DNA from: Haliangium sp963772315
Lineage (GTDB): Bacteria > Myxococcota_A > Polyangia > Haliangiales > Haliangiaceae
Assembly (NCBI GenBank): GCA_963772315.1
Contig: CAVYWJ010000002.1
Location: 496,001 to 560,000, forward strand
Reading direction: 5' to 3'
Length of the DNA: 64,000 bases
In this document: positions 8,740 to 18,250 of the stretch, piece after piece
Numbering within the stretch: the stretch's first letter is position 1
Layout of the letters: each line of letters begins with the position of its first letter
Translations under genes and position numbers: made by a program
Notes under the pieces: generated by a model
Database searches by the model: none
What the model was told of the DNA's origin: nothing
Seen by the model: only the letters and a program-made list of their open reading frames with translations

Positions 8740-11412
8740 ATGAAATGCTTCACCAGACTATCTTTCATGATCGATCGAGTCCCCTGGTAGCGCTCTTGCC
8801 TGGGCTGCTGCTGGCCGGCGCCGGTTGCGGTTCACCGACGCCGGGGACAGTCGTACGGGCGGACGCGATCCGGCGCGTGAGTCCATCCGTGCAGCCGCCG
8901 TATCCGGCGAGGTGGTCGTGGCCGAGGCCTTCTCGCAGCCAGCCCCCGGCCGGTGGCCCGTCGCAGCGTTCGGCGGGGGGCAGTACCTGGTCGTCTGGGA
9001 GGACTACCGCACGGGCCGGTCCACGCTCCATGGCGGGCGCGTCGGCATCGACGGCACGCGCTCGACGGGACCGGGATTCCGCTCCTGGACGCAGCGCCGG
9101 ACACGAACTTCTTCCGCCAGTACGAGCCGGCCGTCGCCTTCGACGGCGAGAACTTCCTGGTCGTCACATCGGTGGCCGGGCAGGTCCGTGGCGTCCGCGT
9201 GAGCAGCACCGGCGAGGTGCTGGATCCCGGCGGCTTCGCGATCACCACCACGGGCAGCCCGGTGTCGCGGCCGGCCGTGGCCTTCGATGGCCAGCAGTAC
9301 ATGGTGGCATGGGCGCGCGGGGCGGCCCCCGGGCGGCTCGACAGCGGCATCTATCACGCGCGCGTGAAGCCGGACGGCACCGTGGTCGATCCCGAGGGCG
9401 TGCGAGCCTTCACGCTGGCGAGTAGCCAGACGCAGGTCGGCGCGTCGTTCGACGGCACCGCCTACCTGCTGAGCTGGGTGGACATCGACATCGAGACCCT
9501 GCGCCCTGGCCTCTACGCCGCGCGCGTCGGCACGGACGGGGCGCCGGGCGACCAGGCCGCGCTCCGCGTCAGCCCGAGCGATCTGGACGTCTCCGGACAG
9601 GTCAGACCCGCGGCCGGCTTCGACGGCACGAACCACGTGATCCTGTGGCAGTCGTTCTCCGAGGACGAATTCAACGGCACCATCACACTCCAGGTGATGG
9701 TGAGTCGCGTGACCCCAGGCGGGCAGAGCCTCGATCCACAGGGCATCCTGGTAGACCGGGAGATCGTCGAGAGCACCCAAATCCACCGCATGGATCTGGT
9801 CGCCGGCGGCGGGGGCAGCATCGTCACCTGGAGCCAGCATTACGGCGGTGAAGGCCCAGGAGGCGCCGCCCCGATCCAGATCGCGCAGGTCGCTGCCAGC
9901 GGCACGCCGAGCACGCATCCGGCCAGCGAGTACACCTACGGCCTCGAGGCCACGCTGGTGGCGCAACCGGAGGGCGCGCTGCTCCTGCGGCGCGAGGGCG
10001 ATCGTATCGGCGGCAAGTACACACAGATCGTCGGCACGCGGCTCGACGCGACCGGCGCCCCCGTGACCGGCAGCTCGGTGGTGCCCGCATCCACGGCGAG
10101 CGGCCAGGACGTGCGCGGCGTGGCCACGGACGGGGAGACCTTCTTCGTCGTCTGGGCAGACACGCGCGAGCCCCGGTCCGAGGGACAGGCCCTCTACGGC
10201 GCGCGCATCGCGGCCGACGGCACGCCGCTCGACGGCGACGGTATCGAGATCACCACCGGCGTCGCCGACGTGGCCGACGTCGTGTTCGACGGCGCCAACT
10301 ATATCGTCACCTGGACCCACCATACCGGCGGCGAGGGCGACGGCAGCCCGTTCCGCTTCGTGCGCGTGAGCCCGGACGGCGAGCCGCTGGAGATCACGCC
10401 GGAGGATCAGCTGCTCTCCTCGTCCGACTTCACGATGGCCAGCGCCTCGGACGGCACCCACACGCTGCTCGTCGGCCAGGACTACAACTCGTCCAGGAGC
10501 GTGCTGGCAGCCGTGCTGGTCGATCAGGCGAGCAAGCCCGTCGGCGACGTCCTCGACATCGTCAACGAGGATCAGGCGTTCCAGGCTCTCGAGCCGGCCG
10601 TGTCGTTCGACGGCAGCGGCTACCTGGTGGTGTGGAACGACCAGCAGGAGGTTTTCGGACAGCTCGTGAGCGCCGACGGCGCGCTCGTGGGCGGGCACAT
10701 CTCGATCGTCGGCGAGCGCGTGATCTATCACGCGACCACCGGCTTCGGCGGCGGCAATCACATGGTGATCTGGGAGGACGCCGAGGGCATTCATGCCACG
10801 CGCGTGAGCCCGGCCGGTCAGGTGCTCGATCCCGAGGGGCAGCTCATCACGCCGCTGGAGCCGCTGTGCAATACCGCCCACTGCTGCTCGCGCCCCGACC
10901 TGTCCGCCGCCGCCTGCCCCTCGGTGGCCTTCGACGGCACCAGCTTCATCGTCGCCTGGCGCGGGCCCGCCATCGCGGGCGACGTGAGCTCGCTCGATCT
11001 CTACGGCGCCGAGGTCACCCCGGACGGCGACGTGCTGCGCACGTTCCCGATCTCCGAGGAGCCGGAGCGCGAAGGCCCGCCGCACCTCGTGGTCAACGCG
11101 GGCAAGCAGGTGCTGGCCGCGTACACTCGCTTCGTGCCCGGGGCGCCCTTCGACACGCGCCGGGCGCGGGCACGCGTGCTCGGGCCCCTACCGGAGCCGG
11201 GGCCGGGACCGGACGCAGGCCCGGGACCGGACGCGGGTCCGATCAACCCGGCCCCGGACGCGGGCGGCTCGCCGGTCGATCCGCCGCCCGCCGGCGGTGA
11301 CGGTGATTGCGGGTGGACGGTCGGAGCCGCGCAGCCCACGCCGGTCGCGCCCGTGCTGCTCCTCGGCTGCGTGCTCGGCCTCTGGCTCCTGCGTCGCCGC
11401 AGCGCTCGCTGA
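8740..11412 (+). CDS. Large secreted lipoprotein with propeller-like repeats and MYXO-CTERM-like tail
   Basis: The start ATG at 8740 (MKCFTRLSF) leads, with frame changes, to a lipobox LLLAGAGC at about 8805-8828. From 8950 on there are at least eight roughly 50-residue repeats of the type AVAFDGENFLVVW / PAVSFDGSGYLVVW, alternating with DGTPLDG-like loops, which suggests a beta-propeller. A Pro/Gly/Asp linker leads to a terminal CGW..., a hydrophobic helix (VAPVLLLGCVLGLWLL) and RRR, the pattern of MYXO-CTERM sorting tags. Frame changes are needed near 8775, 8830-8900 and 9061. The reading frame from 8953 to the stop is uninterrupted. Function is unknown, likely a surface protein. Confidence 0.7.
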
Positions 11413-11469
11413 CTCGCTCCCCTGGCGGCTCGGGATCTAGCTCGCCGCCGCCGGGGAGCTCCTCGCCGC

Positions 11470-11505
11470 GAGAACGTCGCAGCGCTTCGTGCCCACCTGG
11501 ACGCG
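11470..11505 (+). repeat. Short decayed coding fragment related to 6351-6386
   Basis: Encodes ENVAALRAHLDA. It shares about 30 of 36 bases with 6351-6386, with differences mostly at third codon positions. Neither copy lies in a gene that can be read further. Confidence 0.45.
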
Positions 11506-11673
11506 ATCGCGCGAATGACGGCCTCGGCGCCTGGGGGACCATGCGGAACGGCCTCGGGCGCTCGCTTGATGACGGCCAGAAGCGTGGAAGGTTTACTTAA
11601 CGCCCCATGCAGTTCATGCCGGTTTCGGATGTGTGCGCGCGGGTTTACCTTGAGGTCATCAACGAGGAGAAGA

Positions 11674-12407
11674 AACAAGCGCAAACTGGGAAACAGCGAC
11701 CTCGAAGTCTCGGCTATCGGCTTCGGCTGCATGGGATTGAACTTTGGCTATGGCCCTGGTCTGGAGAAGCAGGAGGCGATCGCTCTGATCCGGGCGGCGT
11801 TCGAGAGAGGGTGACGTTCTTCGACACCGCCGAAGCCTACGGTCCCTTCACGAACGAGGAGCTCAAACACTTCGGCCTCTCGGAGGCTGGCGTGCAGTCG
11901 ATCCGCCGCGCTCACGCGGTCCAGCCCGTTGCGGCGCTGCAGAGTGAGTATTCGCTGTGGTGGCGTGAGCCCGAAGCGGAAGTGCTGCCGACGTGCGAGG
12001 AGCTGGGCATCGGCTTCGTGCCCTTCAGCCCGCTCGGCAAGGGCTTCTTGACCGGCAAGATCGACGAGAACACTTCCTCCGCCAAGGACGACTTCCGCAA
12101 CATCGTCCCGCGCTTCTCGACGGAGGCCCGCAAGGCGAATCAGACGCTCGTTGATCTGCTCGCGCGGATCGCGGCAGCCAAGAAGGCGACTCCAGCCCAG
12201 ATCGCGCTCGCATGGCTGCTGTCACAGAAGCCGTGGATCGTGCCGATCCCGGGCACCACCAAGCTGCAGCGCCTCGAGGAGAATGTTGGCGCTGCTTCCG
12301 TGGAGCTGACTGCGGAAGACCTGCGCCAGATCGAGGAAGCCGTCGCCCACATCCAGGTGCAAGGCGAGCGTTATCCCGCGCACCTGGCGGCGCGCGTCGG
12401 CAAATGA
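11674..12407 (+). pseudogene. Aldo/keto reductase remnant (no start, frameshift, internal deletion)
   Basis: The N-terminal segment (KRKLGNSDLEVSAIGFGCMG, then EAIALIRAAFERG) and the C-terminal segment (HFGLSEAGVQSIRRAHAVQP, QSEYSLWW, GFVPFSPLGKGFLTGK, VPIPGTTKLQRLEENVGAA) belong to the YajO/Tas-type AKR family. Three lesions are visible: no ATG at the expected start (AACAAGCGC after AGGAG), a missing G near 11811 within VTFFDTAEAYG, and an in-frame deletion of about 100 codons joining GPFTNEEL to KHFGLSE. The deletion removes the catalytic Lys and His of the AKR tetrad; only Asp and Tyr remain. It is not functional. Confidence 0.88.
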
Positions 12408-12469
12408 GGGCGTCGATGCAACCCCGCGCGCTCGATGCGATCCGGGTCATCAACGAGGGGACTCATTGA

Positions 12470-12577
12470 AGGAGATCCGGGAAGGATTTCCCCAGTCGCG
12501 CCCAGGTCTCACCCGCGCTCAAGGCGTTCGTCGACGTCGCGCGCGAGGTGATGAACGAGTCGAATCCGACCAGGTGA
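12470..12577 (+). pseudogene. LysR-type regulator, C-terminal remnant
   Basis: About 34 codons reading DFPSRAQVSPALKAFVDVAR followed by EVMNESNPTR and a stop. This is the typical end of LysR substrate-binding domains (SPALRAFVDFA...). Nothing upstream in frame continues the match. It lies 60 nt after the AKR remnant; AKR genes and LysR regulators are often neighbours, so both may derive from one decayed locus. Confidence 0.6.
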
Positions 12578-12588
12578 GCTCGCTCGTG

Positions 12589-14745
12589 CTACTTGCTCGG
12601 TTCGAATCGGACCGTCCTGGCAATGGCGTCTACCTTCTCCACGTCGACGGAGCGGAACGTGTTACCGAAATCGACGCGCGCGACGATGCGACCTCCGCAG
12701 GTGAAGAGCTCGCTCAGGACGGTCTTCGGTTCGACACCGAAGAGGGCCTTGTCGAGCAGGGTCGCGCGGCCAGCGAGCGCGAGGATCGAGCCGACGAGGT
12801 TCGTGCGATTCGGCCCGCCGCCGCCGCTGAACGTCAAGAGGAGTCGTTTGGGCGGGCCAGCGGTCAAGAGGGTGATGCCGTGCTTCTTCGAGCCCGTCGC
12901 GAGCGACGTTCTCGTACGGCCCGGCCCGTCGATCCGGACGCAGAGCCCTCCATTGTAGGCCACCCGTCCGTCGGCCATGGCGACGGCGTCGCCGCCGAAG
13001 CCGGGCTCGCCTTCGAACAGGCGATGCGCGCGATGGCTCTCGTCGATGCGGTACGCAGCGCCGCGAAACGTGAGGATCGACGTGCCGTCCGCGAGGCGAA
13101 TCGTGCCCGTGCAGCCGGGCGCGTCGGCCTTCACGAGGCCGGTGATCGGGACCCAGGCGCCGGCGGCGAAGACCTGCGGCGTCACCTCGCCGTCCATGTC
13201 GAAGATCACGGGCGCTTCGCCGAGCCACCCGACGCGCTCGGCTTCGAAGGGCGGCTCGAGCCTGTCGCCCTGCTCCGAGAAATCGTCCGTGATCCACAGG
13301 CCCTTGCCGTCGGGCACGAGCCAGGCGCCTCTGGCGCTGCGCACGCACGAGATGGTGTTCCCGGCGCGACGGACGGTGCGGGGCGGCCAGGCCGCGTAAT
13401 CCACGAACGTCGTCACCTCGGACGAGAACGACGTGTAGAGGGCGCCGTTGCCCGCAACGCCGGCGAAGATCGGCACGTTGCCCAGATCGACAGTGAACAC
13501 GCCGTCGCCGTCCGGCTCGGTCGCGGCTTCCTTGATGGCCGGGAGAGGCTCCTCGGTCCTGGGCTTGTCCTTCTTCACTTCCCGGTCCTCTGCGGACCAC
13601 GACAGGAGCTCATTCTCGCCGTGTCCTTCGAGGATCCGCGCGAAGTCCCACACGGCGACGACGCCGGAGCCATCGAAGCCGAGCAGCCAGCGGCCGTCGC
13701 TGGACGCGCGCAGCCGCGAGACCTTCGTGGTGCGACCGAGCTCGTACGAGAGGAGCTTCGGTTTCGGGTCCTTCCAGTCGTAGATCTCGAGCACGCCGCC
13801 GCCGGCGCCCAGGAGGGCGACCAGCGCCCCGCTCGCGCCGAGGACCGCCTCGCCGTGAAGGGAATCGTCCGCGTCGCCGAAGCGCTCGGTCGCCACGCGC
13901 GCGCCGTCTGCGAGCGACCAGGCCCACGTGGATTGTCGCGCCGAACCGGGGAACCAGATGCCGGCCGCGACCACGTGATCCGCGCCGATCGCCAGGGCCC
14001 GGACGCCCTGGCCATGGCCCAGCGACAGGCGCGCTCGCTCGCTGCCGTCGCCCGCGTCCAGGATCTCGATGCTCGACGACTTCTCACTGCATGCGACCAT
14101 CATCGTGCCGTCCGCGGACAGGGCCGCCGCCTGCGCGTCCGGGACGCGCGCGATGATGCGTGCGTCGCGAGCGTCGAAGAGGATCGCCCCGTGCCCGCTG
14201 GTGAGCTGCAGGATGCGATCGCCAGCACCGTCGATCCGGTACGCGCCGTAGATATCGGACCATTCCTCGCACGCGCCCTCGAGATCGACGCGCACCACGA
14301 CACCGCGCATCGTGCTGATGAGCGCCTCGGTCGCGGAGCACGCATGGATGTCGAACACGCCATGGAACGAGCTGTCGAGCTCGCGCTCGAAGATCATCGC
14401 GCCCGTCGCCAGTGAGCGGACGCTGAACGAAGCCTTGCCGTTCATGCCGATCGCCTGCCAGATGCGAGCGCCGTCCGGAGAGAGAGAGACGTGGCTGTGG
14501 GCCTCGAGGCCCAGCAGGGCAACGAGGGCGCCGTGAGGCCCGTCGAGGACATAGCCCGCGCGCAGCCTGGTCAGCTGCGCCTTGCGGAGCGCGTCGATGG
14601 CCGCACCGACGTGGCCGTGCGCCTTCTCCGTGAAGGCAGGAGCCTTGCTCGCGGCGCCGGTGGCGATGCGGAGGTTCGTGCCTGAGGCTTCGGCGTGCCA
14701 GAGCCGCTTCGTGCGGCCATCGAGTACGAGCTTGCGCGTGAGCAT
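12589..14745 (-). CDS. WGR-like N-terminal domain fused to WD40-like propeller
   Basis: 718 residues from the ATG at 14745, preferred over the upstream 14778. The first 70 residues (TRKLVLDGRTKRLWHAEASG, then GAAIDALRKAQLTRLRAGYVL) resemble a WGR-type domain. The rest has repeats such as VSLSPDGARIWQ, AALSADGTMMVACSEKSSSI, ASSDGRWLLGFDGSGVVAVW and VAMADGRVAYNGG, consistent with one or two beta-propellers. There is no signal peptide, so it is cytoplasmic. WGR domains bind nucleic acids in PARPs, but here the domain is a tentative call. The partner and role are unknown. Confidence 0.75.
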   Translation of the reverse strand: MLTRKLVLDGRTKRLWHAEASGTNLRIATGAASKAPAFTEKAHGHVGAAIDALRKAQLTRLRAGYVLDGPHGALVALLGLEAHSHVSLSPDGARIWQAIGMNGKASFSVRSLATGAMIFERELDSSFHGVFDIHACSATEALISTMRGVVVRVDLEGACEEWSDIYGAYRIDGAGDRILQLTSGHGAILFDARDARIIARVPDAQAAALSADGTMMVACSEKSSSIEILDAGDGSERARLSLGHGQGVRALAIGADHVVAAGIWFPGSARQSTWAWSLADGARVATERFGDADDSLHGEAVLGASGALVALLGAGGGVLEIYDWKDPKPKLLSYELGRTTKVSRLRASSDGRWLLGFDGSGVVAVWDFARILEGHGENELLSWSAEDREVKKDKPRTEEPLPAIKEAATEPDGDGVFTVDLGNVPIFAGVAGNGALYTSFSSEVTTFVDYAAWPPRTVRRAGNTISCVRSARGAWLVPDGKGLWITDDFSEQGDRLEPPFEAERVGWLGEAPVIFDMDGEVTPQVFAAGAWVPITGLVKADAPGCTGTIRLADGTSILTFRGAAYRIDESHRAHRLFEGEPGFGGDAVAMADGRVAYNGGLCVRIDGPGRTRTSLATGSKKHGITLLTAGPPKRLLLTFSGGGGPNRTNLVGSILALAGRATLLDKALFGVEPKTVLSELFTCGGRIVARVDFGNTFRSVDVEKVDAIARTVRFEPSK

Positions 14746-14815
14746 GGCGCGCCATGGTAGCGTTGCTCGCCCTGTCATGGTGATTTGTCGGCGGCGTCAT
14801 GGTATCCGGCATGCC

Positions 14816-15172
14816 GTGAGCACCATCTACCGCATCATCAGTCGCGCGGACTGGGCCGCCGCGCAAGCCGCTGGAGCCTTCGCCGGCGCCCCGCATGACA
14901 TCCGCGATGGCTTCATTCACTTCTCGACCGCCCTGCAGGCGGCCGAGACCGCGGCGAAGCATTACGCGGGCCAGCCCGACCTGCTGCTCCTGTATGTCGA
15001 TACCGATGCCCTGCCCGCGCCGCTGAGATGGGAAGTCGCGCGCAACGGCGAGCTGTTCCCGCACCTGTACGACGCGCTGCCCGTCACCGCCGTGCATCGC
15101 GTGGCAGAGCTGCCGCTCGACGGGGACGGCCGTCATATCCTTCCCGAGCTGGCCGGCGCTGGCCAGAGCTGA
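14816..15172 (+). CDS. DUF952 family protein
   Basis: 118 residues with the family signature IYRIISRADWAAAQAAGAF, then DIRDGFIHFSTALQAAETA, LLLLYVDTDAL and RWEVARNGELFPHLYDALPV. DUF952 proteins are small cytoplasmic proteins of unknown biochemical role. A GTG start at 14816 gives the usual family N-terminus; an upstream ATG at 14777 would add 13 residues. It is convergent with the response regulator gene. Confidence 0.88.
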   Translation: MSTIYRIISRADWAAAQAAGAFAGAPHDIRDGFIHFSTALQAAETAAKHYAGQPDLLLLYVDTDALPAPLRWEVARNGELFPHLYDALPVTAVHRVAELPLDGDGRHILPELAGAGQS

Positions 15173-15224
15173 CCGGCGCTGAGTGACGAGATTCTCGACC
15201 GGTCGTCCGGGAATCGACCGCCCG

Positions 15225-15764
15225 CTACCGCGGGACCGGGAACTTGGCGAGCTTGTACTGCAGGGTCCGGCGATGCATGCCGAGGACGCGCGCGGCCTTG
15301 GAGACGTTGCCGTTGCACTCGCGCAGCACGCGATCGATGTGCTCCCACTCCAGCCGCGCCAGCGAGGGAATCTCGAACTCCAGCTCCTCCTTGGGCGGCT
15401 CGGGCTCGGCCTCGAACGCGGCCAGGATGCGATCGGCGTGGCAGGGCTTGGTCAGGTAGTCGCGCGCGCCGAGTCGCATCGCCTCGACGGCCGTGGCGAT
15501 GCTGCCGTAGCCGGTGAGGACCACGATCTCGATGTCGGGCTGGTGCTCCAGGAGATCCTGCACGACGCGCAGGCCGTGCGGGCCGGGCATGCGCAGATCG
15601 ACCACCGCGCGATCGACGTGATGCGCGCGCGCGAGCGCCATGGCGGCCGGGTGATCGGGCGCCGCGAGCACGCGGAAGCCGCGCTGCTCGAGCGCCTTGC
15701 CGAGGCGGTCGCGCAGGCGATCGTCGTCGTCGACGAGCAGGATCGTACACTCGGTCGATGTCAT
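15225..15764 (-). CDS. RegA/PrrA-like response regulator
   Basis: 179 residues. The receiver domain has the acidic pocket LLVDDDDRLRDRL, phospho-acceptor VDLRMPGPHGL, TGYGS and TKPC. A short linker leads to a Fis-type HTH (LARLEWEHIDRVLRECNGN and AARVLGMHRRTLQYKLAKF), which matches RegA/PrrA/ActR. These regulators control redox-responsive respiration and energy genes. The start overlaps the kinase stop as ATGA, so the two are translationally coupled. Confidence 0.93.
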   Translation of the reverse strand: MTSTECTILLVDDDDRLRDRLGKALEQRGFRVLAAPDHPAAMALARAHHVDRAVVDLRMPGPHGLRVVQDLLEHQPDIEIVVLTGYGSIATAVEAMRLGARDYLTKPCHADRILAAFEAEPEPPKEELEFEIPSLARLEWEHIDRVLRECNGNVSKAARVLGMHRRTLQYKLAKFPVPR

Positions 15765-17047
15765 GCGGCTGCACCTGTGATCGCGGCGTCGCCGCTGGGG
15801 AGACGCACCACCGCGCGGGTGCCCACGCCGGGCGTGGACTCGATGACCAGCGCGCCACCGCGGCTCTCGACGAAGGCCCGGGCCAGGAACACGCCCAGGC
15901 CGAGGCCGCGCCCGGGCTGCTTGGTGGTGAAGAACGGCTCGCCGACCTTGGCCAGCACGTGCTCCGGGATGCCGGTGCCGCGGTCTTGCACGGTGATGCG
16001 CACGTCGGTCGAGGTGCGGCTGACCTCGACCACGACGCGCTCGGCAGGACCGCTCGCATCGAGCGCGTTCTTGATCAGCGCGACGATCGACTGGACCATC
16101 TGCTCGCGCGGCAAGTTGACCTGCGAGCGATCGCCCTGGAGCCGGATGTCGACGCGCTCGCTGCGCTCCTCGCCGAGGTGCGCCCGGATCTTCTCGACCA
16201 GCTCGGCCAGGCCCAGGGGCGGCGCGTCGTCCGCGTCCTGGGACGCGCGGGCGGCCATCTGGCCGAGGATCTCCTGGCAGCGCTCGACCTCGAGCAGGAT
16301 CAGGCGCAGATCGTCGGCGATGGGCTCGATGCCGGGGAGCTTCTCGGCCGCGAGCTTGGCCTCGTAGGCAGCCACCGCGATGGTGCCGAGCGGGCTGCCG
16401 AGCTCGTGGGCGGCACCCGCGGCCAGCGTGGTGAGCGCGGCCAGACGCGCGTTGCGGGCGCTGCTCTCGCGCAGCGACGCGATCTGCTCGCGCTGGAACG
16501 CGATCGCACGCGCGACCCGGCGGACGAAGAACGCGGTGAGCGCGGCCGCGAGCACGAACGCGACCCACATGCCCTGCAGGTGGTGATCGAAGCCGGCGTG
16601 CGCGCCGTGATGCGGGCTGCGCGCGCCGGGCGGAAGCACGAACAGCAGGCCAAAACCGGCCACGGACAGCGCCGCGATCACGGTGGTCCAGCGCGCGCTC
16701 AGCACCACGGCAGTGATCGTGATGTGCACGAGGTAGAAGACCGTGAACGGATTCATCGCGCCCCCCGAGGCGGAGAGGAGCGCGGTGAGCAGCATGGTGT
16801 CGAGGATCAGCGCGCCGCCCATCAGGTGCGCGGCAGACCAGGACGCGGGTTGCCGCCGGATACAGACCGCCAGGACGAGGTTGGAGGCCGCGCTGGCGGC
16901 GACCACGAGCGAGAGCAGCCACCAGGTCGGCTCCAGCTCGAACGCCCAGCGCGCCACGACCAGGGCCACGGCCTGGCCGGCGAGCGCCAGCCAGCGGAAG
17001 CGCACCAGCCACGGAAGCGTGACCTTGGGTTCGAGATCGGGAGCCAT
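15761..17047 (-). CDS. RegB/PrrB-like redox sensor histidine kinase
   Basis: 428 residues with about six N-terminal membrane helices (residues 15-185). Between helices lies GGAMNPFTVFY, matching the GGxxNPF quinone-sensing motif of RegB. The H-box is TLAAGAAHELGSPLGTI, the N-box LIKNALDAS, and the G-boxes DRGTGIP and GRGLGLGVF. RegB kinases are inhibited by oxidised quinones. The redox-active Cys of alphaproteobacterial RegB, located near the H-box, is not evident here. It forms an operon with the downstream regulator. Confidence 0.92.
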   Translation of the reverse strand: MAPDLEPKVTLPWLVRFRWLALAGQAVALVVARWAFELEPTWWLLSLVVAASAASNLVLAVCIRRQPASWSAAHLMGGALILDTMLLTALLSASGGAMNPFTVFYLVHITITAVVLSARWTTVIAALSVAGFGLLFVLPPGARSPHHGAHAGFDHHLQGMWVAFVLAAALTAFFVRRVARAIAFQREQIASLRESSARNARLAALTTLAAGAAHELGSPLGTIAVAAYEAKLAAEKLPGIEPIADDLRLILLEVERCQEILGQMAARASQDADDAPPLGLAELVEKIRAHLGEERSERVDIRLQGDRSQVNLPREQMVQSIVALIKNALDASGPAERVVVEVSRTSTDVRITVQDRGTGIPEHVLAKVGEPFFTTKQPGRGLGLGVFLARAFVESRGGALVIESTPGVGTRAVVRLPSGDAAITGAAA

Positions 17048-17220
17048 GGGCAGAGCTTAGAGATGCCTCCGAGAGCCGATGCGCGTCAATCGAGGTCGAT
17101 CATGGTTCGCTGGATGCGGTGCGCCTGCGAAAAAATACCTCACTCTCCGCCCCGGCTCATCCGATTAGATTCACTTTGATTTTTCGATAACCCGAGAACC
17201 TGAAGAGCAGGGAGGTAACG

Positions 17221-17913
17221 ATGAGAACGAGATCGATCATGCTGCTGGGACTGGCAGGCGCCGTATTCGCCACCGCCGTGGCCCACGCCCACCCCGCCAT
17301 CACGACCGGCCCCGCGGTTGCGGACAAGAGCCAGGACATCACCTTCGGCATCGGCCATGGCTGCGAGGGCCTGGACACCTTTCGCGTCGAGATCGACATG
17401 CCGGCCGGCGTGATCGGCGCGCGGCCCCTGGCGAGTGATTTCGGCAGCGCCACGGTCACGACCGACGACACCGGCAACGTCACGTCCGTCGCCTGGCAGA
17501 AGCCCGAGGGGAACGTGCTGGAAGGGGACACGAACTACTACACGTTCACGCTCCACTTGCGGACGCCGAACAAGCCGTTCACGCGCCAGGTCTTCCCCAC
17601 GCGCCAGACCTGCCGCTCGTTGGATGGCAACACCACGGTCACGGTCGAGTGGACGGCGCTGCCGGGCCAGGCGGGCGAGCCTGCGCCCGCGCTCGTGGTC
17701 CTGCCGGCGCGCATACCGGGCTGGAACAAGTACCTCATCGCCGAGCACATCACGGATCCGTCGGTGTTCTTCCAGGACGCGCAGATCGTCTGGCGGGGAA
17801 CCGCGGCCTACAGCGTCAACCCGAACACCGCTGCGCAGATCACCTCGACCCCGGGCGTGACCGCGCTGGCCGACGGCATCCATCCCGGCGACGAGATCTG
17901 GGTGAAGTACTAG
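17221..17913 (+). CDS. YcnI-type (DUF1775) periplasmic copper-binding protein
   Basis: 230 residues. A Sec signal peptide (MLLGLAGAVFATAVAHA) is followed by a mature N-terminus HPAIT. In YcnI proteins the N-terminal His with a downstream Trp and Glu forms a mononuclear Cu(II) site. Other family blocks are FGIGHGCEGLDTFRVEIDMP, VAWQKPEGNV and TPNKPFTRQVFPT. A strong GGGAGG ribosome site precedes the ATG. The next gene, a small lipoprotein, begins 9 nt later. Confidence 0.88.
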   Translation: MRTRSIMLLGLAGAVFATAVAHAHPAITTGPAVADKSQDITFGIGHGCEGLDTFRVEIDMPAGVIGARPLASDFGSATVTTDDTGNVTSVAWQKPEGNVLEGDTNYYTFTLHLRTPNKPFTRQVFPTRQTCRSLDGNTTVTVEWTALPGQAGEPAPALVVLPARIPGWNKYLIAEHITDPSVFFQDAQIVWRGTAAYSVNPNTAAQITSTPGVTALADGIHPGDEIWVKY

Positions 17914-17922
17914 GAGGTGCTC

Positions 17923-18144
17923 ATGCGTCGCTGGATCTTCATACTTGCCCTCTGCCTTGCCGGCGCCTGCGGCGACGACGGCTCCTCGTCGCCGGACGAC
18001 GCGTCCCGGCCCCCCGATGCGAGCGAGCCCGACGCCGGTGCGCCCGATGCCGGCGCTGCGACGTCGTGCCTGGATCAGCCCACGGATCTGCCGCGTCCGC
18101 CCACGGACCAGCTCCCCTGCGAGCTGCTGCCGCCCAAGGAGTGA
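17923..18144 (+). CDS. Small Asp/Pro-rich lipoprotein
   Basis: 73 residues: MRRWIFILALCLAGACGDDG with lipobox LAGAC, then an Asp/Pro/Ala-rich linker and a short Cys-containing tail (SCLDQPTDLPRPPTDQLPC). The ATG at 17923 is chosen because TAGGAGGT ends 6 nt upstream; an in-frame GTG at 17917 overlaps that site. It is likely co-transcribed with the YcnI gene. No family recognised. Confidence 0.75.
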   Translation: MRRWIFILALCLAGACGDDGSSSPDDASRPPDASEPDAGAPDAGAATSCLDQPTDLPRPPTDQLPCELLPPKE

Positions 18145-18156
18145 TCGGCCGCCACC

Positions 18157-18195
18157 GGCGCTCGATCGCGCGAGCGCCGCACGGACGCGGCGCTC
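18157..18195. terminator. Strong GC hairpins between convergent genes
   Basis: GAGCGCCGC-ACGGAC-GCGGCGCTC (18172-18195) is a perfect 9-bp stem. It overlaps an alternative 8-bp stem GGCGCTCG/CGAGCGCC (18157-18178). It lies just after the small lipoprotein stop and before the convergent gene. There is no long T-tract, as is common in high-GC genomes. Confidence 0.55.
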
Positions 18196-18250
18196 CTTGC
18201 CGGCGCGAGGCCGGCGCGTTATCTACCGCCCGGCGGCTGGCTGGCGCGGC

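Noticed and set aside
8243..9425. Frames between the MITE-like element and the propeller gene
   Set aside because: Low-complexity composition, no start signals, overlapping in several frames; only the lipobox part was used for the propeller protein.
12590..12616. A GGTTCGAATC-like string resembling a tRNA T-loop
   Set aside because: Lies within the WGR/propeller coding sequence and no acceptor or anticodon stem can be paired around it.
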